From the NCBI GenBank assembly GCA_023657465.1, contig JAGTJX010000002.1, forward strand, positions 398,136-462,135: a stretch of 64,000 bases of DNA, written 5' to 3'. Positions 51,819 to 60,310 of this stretch are shown in pieces. This stretch comes from Lysobacteraceae bacterium. Its GTDB lineage: Bacteria > Bdellovibrionota > UBA1018 > JAGTJX01. Under the pieces are notes generated by a model that did not search any database, had not been told where the DNA came from, and was given only the letters and a program-made list of their open reading frames with translations. Made by a program: the position numbers and the translations under genes. Numbering within the stretch: position 1 is the stretch's first letter; each line of letters opens with the position of its first letter.

Positions 51819-52982
51819 CCAATCTTTTTCTGAAATCCCCAACAAGTACAAAATGTTCCTCATGTCTTGCTGATTGATTGCAAGATCTGCTTTTTCTCTT
51901 ACTTTTGGCTTGGCATTAAATGCAATCCCCAGACCTGCTTTCTGCAGCATGGGTAGATCATTGGCTCCGTCGCCGACTGCAACGACTTGCTCAAGTGAGA
52001 TGCCTTCTTGAAGAGCGATCATCACAAGGAGTTGCGCTTTTCTTTCCGCATTCACTATCGGTGGAATAACTTCTCCAGTAGCGACTCCGTTTTTCATCTC
52101 TAAAGAATTAGAGTAGGCGACGTCGACTCCAAGTTTATCTTTGAACCGGTTCACTACACAGTCGAATCCACCGCTTAAGATTGCAGTTTTCAATCCCAAG
52201 AGTTTCAGCATCTGAATGAGTTCAGCTGCTCCTGGAGTTAGCGTGATTCCAGAGTAGACTTCGTTGATCTCAGCTTGAGTGAGTCCCTTGAGTTTGGAAA
52301 CTCGGAGTTTAAGAGCAGAATTAAAATCAAGATCCCCACGCATCGCGCGCTCAGTGATCTCCCCCACGTCTTTCATACAGTTCATCTTACGTGCGAACTC
52401 GTCGATGATCTCGTTTGTAATCAGAGTTGAGTCCATATCAAACACCACTAATCGCTTCGATCTTCTGAAGAGTCCATCATTCTGCACAGCAATGTCTATA
52501 CCGTGTTCTCCTGAGAGATGGAGAATTTCGCTCTTTAAAGATTCAATGTTTAAGGGTTGTTGTCTTGAGACTCGGAGTTCTAAGCTCTTCAAGCTTGAAT
52601 GAGAGAGTCTGGTGAGTGAATCAATATTGATCTTATTGCGTACAAGTAATCCTGTGACTGCAGCAAGTGCTGTGGCCTTGATTGGATTACCGAGCAGGGT
52701 GATAGCGTACCTACTGGATGGCTTCAAAGATTTGTTATCTGCTTGATCGATGATCTCTGCATGAAGTCCTAGATTCTTTGAGATCGTGAGGAGTTGCTTC
52801 TCAAGTTCCTTCCATTCATCGTCAGGAGTCTCAATAGAAAACGTAAGAGAGAGCCAACCGCCTAGAGCGGATTGACCGACGTTCTGAATTACAGTCTTAG
52901 GGAAGAGAGCGATCAAGCATGAGATTGCGTGAGTGATTCCAGGTCTATCAGGTCCACTCAATGTGAAAAGTACCATCATCAA
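51786..52982 (-). CDS. serB: Phosphoserine phosphatase
   Basis: A HAD-family phosphatase that makes L-serine from phosphoserine. The first 180 residues are regulatory ACT-like domains (FTLSGPDRPGITHAISCLIA). The HAD core follows: VVFDMDSTLITNEIIDEFA with the catalytic Asp pair, LSGGFDCVVNRFKDKL, and GDGANDLPMLQKAGLGIAF. It is full length (398 residues). It overlaps the large secreted-protein gene by four bases and is the last gene of that operon. Confidence 0.95.
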   Translation of the reverse strand: MMMVLFTLSGPDRPGITHAISCLIALFPKTVIQNVGQSALGGWLSLTFSIETPDDEWKELEKQLLTISKNLGLHAEIIDQADNKSLKPSSRYAITLLGNPIKATALAAVTGLLVRNKINIDSLTRLSHSSLKSLELRVSRQQPLNIESLKSEILHLSGEHGIDIAVQNDGLFRRSKRLVVFDMDSTLITNEIIDEFARKMNCMKDVGEITERAMRGDLDFNSALKLRVSKLKGLTQAEINEVYSGITLTPGAAELIQMLKLLGLKTAILSGGFDCVVNRFKDKLGVDVAYSNSLEMKNGVATGEVIPPIVNAERKAQLLVMIALQEGISLEQVVAVGDGANDLPMLQKAGLGIAFNAKPKVREKADLAINQQDMRNILYLLGISEKDWLKQPTDIRST

Positions 52983-54550
52983 TCCGAAGTAGGAGGTGGT
53001 GGAAGCGGTGGAGGCTCAGTGTAGAGAAGGTCTCCTGGGCCTTGAGTCGCTGGAGCTTCCTTAATCGGCTCGCTCATAGGCGAGATCGGTGCAGTTTCGG
53101 GAGCGACTGGTGAAGGCTGTACAGCTTCCACTGGTGCTGGAGACGGAGGTGTTTGTTCAGGTGGTGGTTGAGTATCTGGAACAGGTGGTGCTTCAGCAGG
53201 AGGCGGAGCTTCTCCTGTTGGAGGATTCGCGTCTAGTGATGTTGCGCCTTCTGGTGGTGGAGGAGGAACATCAGTAGGTGCTTCAGCAGGTAATTCTGCT
53301 CCAGGTGGAACAGGAGCTACTGGCTTACTCACAGTAGGTTTCACTTCATCCGTACTTGGCTTCCACTCTTCGAGCTGTTTAATTTCTTTCTTCTCTCCAC
53401 GACCGACATCTTCACCGTGATCGAGAGTATCGAGGTCATCGAGGGTCTTCTCTGTGTTCAGTTCTTGAGTGGAGTCAACTTGCTCGATGATTTCTTTTGC
53501 GTTCATGACATCTGTGACATCTGTCATGAGCATGAGGCTTGAACCTTCAGGAATAATGGTTTGACTGTTGAGTGCAAGAACAGAAGAGAGATTCTCGCTG
53601 ACTTGGATGACTAAGAAGTCTGCATCAGGAAGCATGTCAGATTCGGTGAGTCTGCGATCGGTGAGCGGATCGAAGTATTGGTATGCTCTGAAGACCATCC
53701 CCACGCGAACACCGTCAGATGCGCCTTTGTCTACAGCTGCTGTTTTGTACTGAGCAACAGCGAATGTACTGGTCGAAGAATCCACTAAGAGAACGCTTTC
53801 AATTGATTGAGGCGCAGGAATCATAGTCACTTCACGTACTCGTTGAATGAGGGGCACGAGAATTTGTCCGCGCTTAATGATGCCGGCAGCGTGAGTGACC
53901 TTACCCATGAATACACCGTCGCGAACGCCAGTGATCTTCACTCGTCCTAAATTGGGATATGAATATCCGTAGTGTCTGGACTTAGCTGATTTGAGAATCG
54001 TTGGTTCATCAGTGATCGAGTAAGTTTCGCCGATTTGTAAGTGGTCTTTCGGTTGAATGAAGAGAATGTCACTCATCGATAATCCTGTACCGTCTGAACG
54101 TGAACCTGTGATTTCGCCCAATGGGATGAGTTCTTCACTCGTTACAAGATGGGTGAGTTCGAAGCCGCGGTTCCTGGAATAAGTAATACGAGAGTTTTTG
54201 TCGAAGCCAAGCGGATCTACATCAGGAGGAAGTTCGAATGTAGGAGGTTCCCAGCGTTGATGGGGAAGATCTTTCCATTCCTCTGATCGATCATCGCTCC
54301 AATCAGGGTCGTAGTTTCTTTTAGATTTTTTAGTCTGGGCAGCTTGAGAGGTTTTGATTGAAGGCAAGGCAGGGGCTTGTGAGAATTTAGGAGAGTTGAT
54401 TTTGTTGAGTGCAGTAAAAATCGAAGTCAATCCTTGGGTGCTACCGAAATAATATTTTGAGATATCTTCAACACGATTACTGAAGACAAGGGGATTGCTA
54501 AGTGGAGTGAATCCCAAAGCAAACATCAAGATGAGAGGTTTTTTTCTCAA
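52979..54550 (-). CDS. Large secreted protein with Pro-rich tail
   Basis: A 523-residue exported protein with a signal-like start (KPLILMFALGFTPLSNPLVF). Residues about 130-350 form a folded region with repeated strand motifs (GEITGSRSDG, DILFIQPKDHLQIGETYSI, GRVKITGVRDGVFMGKVTHAAGI), and the last 110 residues are nearly all Pro, Ala, Glu and Thr. Similar layouts are seen in cell-wall-associated proteins with a spanning linker. No LysM or known domain could be identified with confidence. It is in an operon with a CpoB-like gene and serB, with four-base overlaps. Confidence 0.72.
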   Translation of the reverse strand: MRKKPLILMFALGFTPLSNPLVFSNRVEDISKYYFGSTQGLTSIFTALNKINSPKFSQAPALPSIKTSQAAQTKKSKRNYDPDWSDDRSEEWKDLPHQRWEPPTFELPPDVDPLGFDKNSRITYSRNRGFELTHLVTSEELIPLGEITGSRSDGTGLSMSDILFIQPKDHLQIGETYSITDEPTILKSAKSRHYGYSYPNLGRVKITGVRDGVFMGKVTHAAGIIKRGQILVPLIQRVREVTMIPAPQSIESVLLVDSSTSTFAVAQYKTAAVDKGASDGVRVGMVFRAYQYFDPLTDRRLTESDMLPDADFLVIQVSENLSSVLALNSQTIIPEGSSLMLMTDVTDVMNAKEIIEQVDSTQELNTEKTLDDLDTLDHGEDVGRGEKKEIKQLEEWKPSTDEVKPTVSKPVAPVPPGAELPAEAPTDVPPPPPEGATSLDANPPTGEAPPPAEAPPVPDTQPPPEQTPPSPAPVEAVQPSPVAPETAPISPMSEPIKEAPATQGPGDLLYTEPPPLPPPPTSD

Positions 54551-55392
54551 TCGTTGATCTCCTTAGATTCTTCTTCCTCTTCGGGTTCATCGAGCTTGAG
54601 TTTAGATGCAGTGCCAGTCATCGGTGCAGTGAGCGGAGCTTCTCCGGGTGGAGTATCAAGATGATTCTTAGCAGTAGTTGCAGAAGTCGCAGAGGTTGAG
54701 TGAGTGACTCCACTGCCTCCGCTCATTCCCGCAGGGGAATGGGCGAATAATCCTTTGAGCATTTGTTTATGTTTAGAAGATTGTACGGAGTTGCCGTTCT
54801 TCTCTTCACAGACTGTCAAGCGTTCGAGAGTATCGGAGACGTGGCTTGAGCGATCGTAGCTCACGAGTACTTTTTGGAATTCAATGGATGAAAGCTTGTA
54901 TTCATTCTGTTTGAAATACGAATCACCTAAATAAAATTGCGCAGATCCTGCAAGAACATGGTCAGGATAGTCTTTTTGGAAGCGTGTCCATTCCAGGATC
55001 GCTTCAGGATACTTAGAAGTTTGGTAGAGAGCGTATGCTTTTCTGAAAACCAAAATCGCGTCTTCGTTCACAGGTGCAAGAATCGTTTCATCAGAAACAG
55101 GGGGCTTCACTTTGACGGTTTCCATTTTTGGAGCAAAGTGAGCGGCAGACAGATGAGCTTTGGGGTGCGAAGCTCCCGATTTGAGTTTAGAGAGTTCGCC
55201 TTCTAGTTCAGTAACTCTGCTCATGAGCTGATTCACTCGCTCGGTCAGTATGATGACTTTGTCAGCTGCTGTCGCAGGAGCGGTTGGGGCTGTAGTGGGA
55301 GTGACCGATCCATCTGGCACAGAGTCGACCTCTGCGCTAAAAGCGGTCTGAGACAACAAATGCAAGATGGTGAATAGTATGCTATGTGTCAA
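54547..55392 (-). CDS. CpoB/YbgF-like coiled-coil and TPR periplasmic protein
   Basis: A 281-residue protein with a signal peptide ending QTAFSA, a Thr/Pro/Ala linker, a coiled coil (VIILTERVNQLMSRVTELEG), and a TPR domain (AYALYQTSKYPEAILEWTRF, FYLGDSYFKQNEYKLSSIEF). The order coiled coil then TPR matches CpoB, which links peptidoglycan synthesis with the Tol-Pal machine. The C-terminal tail is low complexity. No tol or pal gene is nearby, so the match is structural. It heads the operon with the secreted protein and serB. Confidence 0.8.
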   Translation of the reverse strand: MTHSILFTILHLLSQTAFSAEVDSVPDGSVTPTTAPTAPATAADKVIILTERVNQLMSRVTELEGELSKLKSGASHPKAHLSAAHFAPKMETVKVKPPVSDETILAPVNEDAILVFRKAYALYQTSKYPEAILEWTRFQKDYPDHVLAGSAQFYLGDSYFKQNEYKLSSIEFQKVLVSYDRSSHVSDTLERLTVCEEKNGNSVQSSKHKQMLKGLFAHSPAGMSGGSGVTHSTSATSATTAKNHLDTPPGEAPLTAPMTGTASKLKLDEPEEEEESKEIND

Positions 55393-55431
55393 TTATTGAG
55401 CCCCCGCATAAATATAGAATAGGGAGAATTT

Positions 55432-55689
55432 GTGGATCACGCAAGTACGCAGGCAGAAAAGTTGAGAATAAGAGTCACAAAAGAGGCGTCTGCGTTCGTT
55501 TATTTCATTTTGGAGGCACAAGAAGGGGTCACGGCCTATTCCACACTGCCGAACAAGCAAGGTGACGAGCATCGAGATCTTGAGCTGTGTTTCAGTCCTG
55601 AATTCAAAGGTGAAGTGCTCAGAGTGCTTGAAGAGCTTCTCAAAAGCCAGATTACGATTCAGATGATTCAGCAAGATTCTCAAACGTAG
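55432..55689 (+). CDS. DUF4911 family protein
   Basis: An 85-residue cytoplasmic protein with the DUF4911 pattern (RIRVTKEASAFVYFILEAQEGV, then YSTLP and a final EVLRVLEELLK). The function is unknown. The start is GTG at 55432, eight bases after GGGAG. It is convergent with dnaB and overlaps it by 38 bases, and divergent from the CpoB-like gene with about 40 bases between. Confidence 0.82.
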   Translation: MDHASTQAEKLRIRVTKEASAFVYFILEAQEGVTAYSTLPNKQGDEHRDLELCFSPEFKGEVLRVLEELLKSQITIQMIQQDSQT

Positions 55690-57064
55690 TGTACTGACCG
55701 AGCCAAGCGAGTCTAATGGTCTCAGTTGGACCTGCTCGGTTTTTGGCGACGATGAATTCTGCAATCCCGCGGTCTTCAGATTCTTTGTTGTAATATTCAT
55801 CACGATAAATAAAACAAACCATATCCGCATCTTGCTCAATCGATCCTGACTCTCTTAAGTCTGATAATCCAGGGCGTTTGTCGACACGGCTTTCAACCGC
55901 ACGTGAGAGCTGAGACAGTGCAATGATCGGGACTTTGAGTTCTTTTGCGAGCTCTTTCAGACCTCGTGAAATTTCTGAAATCTCTCGTTCACGATTAGCA
56001 TCGTTGCGTGCTGCGGTCTTTGATCCGCGCATGAGCTGGAGGTAATCGATCACGATGAGATCAATCTTCTTCTCACTCGCTAACATCCTTCGGCAACGTG
56101 AACGAATATCTACGACGGATAATCCGCCAGAGTCATCCATGAGGATGCGTGCACCCGCGAGTTGATCGGCTGTGTCTGTGAGTTTTCTCCAGTCGCGATC
56201 AGTGAGTCTGCCGATTTTTAAATTTTTGGAATCTAGACGTGAAAGACCGCTTAAGAATCTGTAGCCGAGTTCGTGAGCGGTCATCTCAAGTGAGAAGAAG
56301 GCTACGACGGCTTTCTCTTTGATCGCCACGTGACTGATCATGGAGGTCAGCCACGATGTTTTTCCCATACCGGGACGAGCTGCGACGATCATGATCTGTC
56401 CAGGTTGTAATCCAGTAGTGAGTTTATCGAATGCAGTGAAGCCCGTTGCTAGGCCAATGATGTCTTTCTTGTTGAGTGCTAATTGCTCAATGTTCATGAC
56501 GTTGGCTAGAATCACGCTCTTCATGTCGATGAAGGACTTGGTTGTGGTCGAGTCAGCAACGCTTAAGATTTTGGTTTCGACTTCGTCCATGAAACTCTCA
56601 AGGACGTCTACACCTTCCATCGCTTCTGAGACGATGCCGGTGCAGGTGTCGATCATTCTGCGTAAGATGGCTTTCTCGTGGACGATCTTGGCGTAAGGGA
56701 CGGCGTTTGCCATCGAGAAGTGATCTTCGAGCAGCTGTGTGAGGGTCGCAGTTCCACCCATCGCATCAAAGTGCCCGCGGTCTCTTAGAGTCGCAGTCAT
56801 CGTGATCATGTCGATCACGTCTTTGCGTTCATAGAGGGCGAACATGGCTTCGAAGATTCTGACGTGCGCTTCCTTGTAGAAGTCGCGTGCTTCGAGTCCT
56901 GATTCTAAGACTCGGTCTAAGATGACGTTGTTGAGGAGGATTGCTCCAAGGATCGATCTCTCAGCCTCTAAGCTGTAGGGGGGAGTGCGTGGCTTGGACG
57001 CGCCTGCGCTTTCACCGCGTTCTCGGTCTCGTCTCGGTTCTTGGTTGTTAAAGTATTCCCCCAT
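55652..57064 (-). CDS. dnaB: Replicative DNA helicase DnaB
   Basis: The hexameric helicase of the replication fork, 470 residues. The N-terminal collar domain (PYSLEAERSILGAILLNNVI) is followed by the RecA-like domain with Walker A ARPGMGKTSWL, the FFSLEMTAHELGYRFL block, Walker B LIVIDYLQLMRG, and the RDANREREISEISRGLKELA helix, then SQLSRAVESRVDKRPGLSDL. All helicase motifs are present. It overlaps the DUF4911 gene at its 3' end. The DciA-like protein at 28 kb would be a candidate loader. Confidence 0.96.
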   Translation of the reverse strand: MGEYFNNQEPRRDRERGESAGASKPRTPPYSLEAERSILGAILLNNVILDRVLESGLEARDFYKEAHVRIFEAMFALYERKDVIDMITMTATLRDRGHFDAMGGTATLTQLLEDHFSMANAVPYAKIVHEKAILRRMIDTCTGIVSEAMEGVDVLESFMDEVETKILSVADSTTTKSFIDMKSVILANVMNIEQLALNKKDIIGLATGFTAFDKLTTGLQPGQIMIVAARPGMGKTSWLTSMISHVAIKEKAVVAFFSLEMTAHELGYRFLSGLSRLDSKNLKIGRLTDRDWRKLTDTADQLAGARILMDDSGGLSVVDIRSRCRRMLASEKKIDLIVIDYLQLMRGSKTAARNDANREREISEISRGLKELAKELKVPIIALSQLSRAVESRVDKRPGLSDLRESGSIEQDADMVCFIYRDEYYNKESEDRGIAEFIVAKNRAGPTETIRLAWLGQYTTFENLAESSES

Positions 57065-57266
57065 AAGTCAGACGAAAGTTCTGCCTTGTGTGGTGGGTTG
57101 CTGTCAATACACCGAGAGTTGGTTGAGTTTATATTGCGCCAAAAGCGAAGTATGAGCCACTCTCACTTAACTAGCCTAGTCTATACTACGTTTTCTGTGG
57201 AATATTGAAATGCTGCGCCAAGCGTTAATAAATATTAATTTATTAAAAGTTAAGCTGTGAACAAAA
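57065..57266. other. AT-rich gap upstream of dnaB
   Basis: No gene, RNA or clear hairpin is seen. It lies between the dnaB start and the 3' end of the broken small gene, and probably holds the dnaB promoter. Confidence 0.4.
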
Positions 57267-57607
57267 CTAAAGTTTATTGTTATCAATAGAGCAGTTTTTC
57301 TTTGATGAAATTTCAACAGAGTTTTTATCGTCTAGAGTAACTTCAAAATTGCATATTTTCATAACAGGATTCTTTGGATCAGTTCCCGGTTTAATAAACT
57401 CTTAAGACTGCAAATAAAAGTAGTTTTTGGTTTTTCCAAATCCTCTATATCGAATACCTACAAAACTGTTGGGCTTCGACTTATCAATAAATAATTTAAA
57501 TCATTAGAAGACATTATTTGAGTGATGCTTGATGCAACTTTTTGACTAAAGTCTGCATTTGCTGAAATTGAACCCATAGCAAATAGTCCAATAATTATTT
57601 CTTTCAT
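57267..57607 (-). pseudogene. Broken gene for a small secreted protein
   Basis: ATG at 57607 (after AGGGAA) opens a signal peptide (KEIIIGLFAMGSISANA) and about 20 more codons, then the frame meets a stop near 57456. A shift by one base near 57480-57500 restores coding: NSFVGIRYRGFGKTKNYFYLQ, then a TAA, and then EFIKPGTDPKNPVMKICNFE and a tail to TAG at 57267. Taken together this is a former 110-residue secreted protein with one frameshift and one nonsense change. It lies 18 bases after another small secreted gene. Confidence 0.65.
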
Positions 57608-57625
57608 TTTCAGTTCCCTTCTTAC

Positions 57626-57919
57626 TTATCTCTGACTTGGTTTGTACTTCGACTTCTGAATACGAGCGAAAGCACCGCGGCCGCGGGGATGACCTGTGAG
57701 ATTCTCTTTATATTGCCACTCTAGTGAAGCAAGGCGGTTCACGTCTGAATCGAAGTTTAAGTCACGCGTCCTCTCGGCTCTGATCTCAGAGAGGTTCTGA
57801 TAGAGGGCGGTATCATTAGTTACGTTACGGGGAATAGAACCCATAGCAGGAGCCACGAGAGAAGCGACGAAAGCTGCTCCACCTAAACCACTGACTAACC
57901 ACGAGTTGAAATACTTCAT
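57626..57919 (-). CDS. Small secreted protein of unknown function
   Basis: A 97-residue protein with an N-terminal signal (SWLVSGLGGAAFVASLVAPAMG). The mature part is basic and rich in Arg and Lys, ending in RIQKSKYKPSQR. No family recognised. It lies just before the broken small gene (57267-57607) and may have shared its transcript. Confidence 0.72.
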   Translation of the reverse strand: MKYFNSWLVSGLGGAAFVASLVAPAMGSIPRNVTNDTALYQNLSEIRAERTRDLNFDSDVNRLASLEWQYKENLTGHPRGRGAFARIQKSKYKPSQR

Positions 57920-58104
57920 ATAGGGTCTCCTTATTCAGGCAAACTGAACCCAAAAGGAGCCAGTTGCCAGACCCCTATGAGCAAGTTGTGTGCCAGTGTA
58001 GACACATGAAAAACCCTAATGATTACGTGATTTGGAGAGTAGGAGTTCAACCAGAAACTGAAGAACTTTTTGACGACTGTCTAAAGCGTAAACGGACTTG
58101 GAGC

Positions 58105-58851
58105 TTAAAATGTATAAGCGAGCTGAAGTCCTGGGGATAAGCGGACGTCAGCTTGCCCTGGCTCTTGCAAGAGAGTAGGGTTCATAGAGAACATGCCGTA
58201 AATCTTCTTCTTGTACTCCTGATGCTGATGAGCAGTCGTGATGTAGCTCGAGCGGAATACTATGGGTGCTAGAGAGAAAACTGCGCCTATACCACCTGCA
58301 ATAGCGAGAGTGGTTGAATTGATACCTTCAGCATTCGTAATATAAATCATATTTGGCACGAAGTTCGTAATGACTGAGAGCCAAGTGAGTTTCTTGGCAA
58401 GTGATGAAGCCGCAATAATTTCTTCCTCAGCGATTCTTTCTGCGATAAGCTGTTCTCGTTTGGATTGTTTTGACATTCCAGAGACTTTTTCGTTGGCCTT
58501 AGAATACGGATGATAGCTCTGAGAGAGAAAAGTGGTTGTGATGAGCCAGGCTGCGCCCATACTCACAGCAGGCCAAGTGAACACTCCCTGAGCATCTTTG
58601 TTGAAGCTTCTGTTTCCTGCATAAATCAAACCAGTTGTTATCGAAGTTAGTGCCGAAACTTGAAAAGGGATCCATCGGGTCATCCGAGAAGAGTCTTCTG
58701 ATTTTGCTTCCATCGCTAATCTCTCAGTAGCTCTGGGGGTAACTTGGAGTTCTGGGTATTCGCTAGACTGAATATCCGTCGCAGCATGAAGGCTCTGAGA
58801 TGAGTTAAAACAGATGATCACCAAAACAAACGCAGCAACGAACTTAGTCAT
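58105..58851 (-). CDS. Exported multi-helix membrane protein of unknown function
   Basis: About 248 residues with a signal peptide (KFVAAFVLVIICFNSSQSLHAA) and up to four further hydrophobic helices (for example VSALTSITTGLIYAG, AAWLITTTFLS, LAIAGGIGAVFSLAPIVF). The last residues LQLAYTF resemble a barrel end but the rest is helical, so it is more likely an inner-membrane or secreted protein. ATG at 58851 has a perfect AAGGAG site; the longer frame to 58902 does not. Divergent from the broken FecR-like gene. Confidence 0.75.
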   Translation of the reverse strand: MTKFVAAFVLVIICFNSSQSLHAATDIQSSEYPELQVTPRATERLAMEAKSEDSSRMTRWIPFQVSALTSITTGLIYAGNRSFNKDAQGVFTWPAVSMGAAWLITTTFLSQSYHPYSKANEKVSGMSKQSKREQLIAERIAEEEIIAASSLAKKLTWLSVITNFVPNMIYITNAEGINSTTLAIAGGIGAVFSLAPIVFRSSYITTAHQHQEYKKKIYGMFSMNPTLLQEPGQADVRLSPGLQLAYTF

Positions 58852-58917
58852 AAAATTTCTCCTTTTTTTATAGATGATGAACACTTCTAATAAAAACCTC
58901 AAGGAGAGAAATCTATA

Positions 58918-59418
58918 ATGAATATCAAAAAAACTTTTACTTTAGGTTTAGTACTCACTACCATCTCTATGACGCAAGCCGCAGTAGAGCCTGCAACTGT
59001 GGTCAGCATCGTCGGTGATGTAAACGTGTTTTCATTTCCATCGAAGATCCCAGAAGGGTCATCACCACGAGCCCATAATGAAGGTGAATACTACTCCGTT
59101 CACGATGCGAAGATCGGCGAGAAAGTCGGTAAGGGTAATATCGTCAGAGCGAATCCCGGAGCCAAAGCAAAAGTTGTTTATGATAACGGAGATCAATTCA
59201 AAGTAGGTGGCGGAATTGCTTACCGAATCACTTGGGATGAGTAAGGCAAGATCGAGCTAAAGGACAAAAAGCTCGCTTCTGTGTCTGAAGTGAACACCCA
59301 AGTTGCTGAGAAGTTGAGTAGCGTGGCACCAAGTGCTCCTAAGAAACTTAAGCCATTCCGTGCTGAGCTTTTGAATCTAGGCGGCGAAGAAGCTTACAAG
59401 AGATACTTTAATAATTAA
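58918..59418 (+). pseudogene. FecR-like secreted protein interrupted by an in-frame TAA
   Basis: The ATG at 58918 starts a protein with a signal peptide (TFTLGLVLTTISMTQAA), then a FecR-like domain (VSIVGDVNVFSFPSKIPEG, NIVRANPGAKAKVVYDNGDQ). After TWDE at codon 108 there is a TAA (59242-59244), but the same frame continues for 57 codons (GKIELKDKKLASVSEVNTQV and LKPFRAELLNLGGEEAYKR) to the next stop at 59418. Both halves belong to one domain, so this is a nonsense-disrupted gene or a read-through case. The first half alone is a 108-residue ORF. Confidence 0.78.
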
Positions 59419-59441
59419 AACAGTGCTGTGCACTGTTTTAA
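59415..59441. terminator. Hairpin between the FecR-like gene and the next gene
   Basis: TTAAAACAGTG (59415-59425) pairs perfectly with CACTGTTTTAA (59431-59441) around a five-base loop. The arms begin with the stop codon of the FecR-like frame. It is palindromic, so it can stop transcription of both convergent genes. Confidence 0.72.
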
Positions 59442-59446
59442 GGCTG

Positions 59447-60229
59447 TTATTTACTCGCCAGCTTTTTACTGAAGCTGAGCGCTCCATCGAGCGGAAGCTT
59501 CAAGCCTCCATCGGATGTAGAAAACTTAAACGCTGTGATGAAGTTCTCAGTGGCTGCAGGTGCAAGCGCTAAGATTTCAAGCGCTAGATCAGTGGACTTG
59601 CTGATGCTGAGATCCATTTTGTTGCCACGAATGAATTCATCTAACTTCTTGAAGTTGGAGAAAGACTCTTGATCGAATCGCTCTCCTGCCTGAGCAACTC
59701 TCTGAGCGATGCGTGCACACTCAGGACGAGGAAGATTGAGACCCGTTTGATCCAAACAATACATCAGCGCTTGTTTGAAGTCATTAACTCCGCGAGAAGT
59801 ATCGCCTTTGAATTGAATAGAGAGTGACTTCGCAAGTGAAAGGCTCGTTCCTACATCGAGAGCAAGTTGATCTTCTGAAAACGCGATATAAAAAATTTCT
59901 AAAAAATGGTTTCGAATCGCACTGTCGTAAGATGAGAGTTCGGTTGCAGTCTTGATAGCATCTCGAGTAGGAATGCCTGCTTCGACCATTACTAAAACGC
60001 TCTGAGTAAAATTTTTAGCCGCATTCTCGCAGCCGCTTGAGACTTGGTCTGAGATCCGCTGAGCGTCGCTTTCAGTCACTTGAAATGACTTCTCAGATCG
60101 GAGGAAGCTCAGCACAGCGATGTATTCCTTTGAGGCTAAGCAGGGAGCTTTTTTATTTGGATCTTTGGGTTCTACTGCAGCAAATAAATTGGTTGTGAGC
60201 AAAATGGTCGACAATAGAAATGTATTCAT
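59447..60229 (-). CDS. Secreted protein of unknown function
   Basis: About 260 residues with a signal peptide (NTFLLSTILLTTNLFAA). The mature part is helical with cysteines in KKAPCLASK, SSGCENAAK, LMYCLDQT and PECARIAQ. No family recognised. ATG at 60229 is chosen over 60253 because it leaves room for divergent promoters with uvrA; neither has a strong ribosome site. It is convergent with the broken FecR-like gene across a hairpin. Confidence 0.72.
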   Translation of the reverse strand: MNTFLLSTILLTTNLFAAVEPKDPNKKAPCLASKEYIAVLSFLRSEKSFQVTESDAQRISDQVSSGCENAAKNFTQSVLVMVEAGIPTRDAIKTATELSSYDSAIRNHFLEIFYIAFSEDQLALDVGTSLSLAKSLSIQFKGDTSRGVNDFKQALMYCLDQTGLNLPRPECARIAQRVAQAGERFDQESFSNFKKLDEFIRGNKMDLSISKSTDLALEILALAPAATENFITAFKFSTSDGGLKLPLDGALSFSKKLASK

Positions 60230-60310
60230 AAGAATAGTAAGACATGAGTTCATAAAAAAGTCATGGAAAGTCTTTTAACGCATCCTGTTTTAAGGCATAC
60301 TGACTGGCTT

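Noticed and set aside
58006-58140. 44-codon plus-strand ORF (MKNPNDYVIWRVG...) in the gap before the 58105 gene
   Set aside because: No ribosome-binding site, it overlaps the end of a better-supported gene, and nothing supports its translation.
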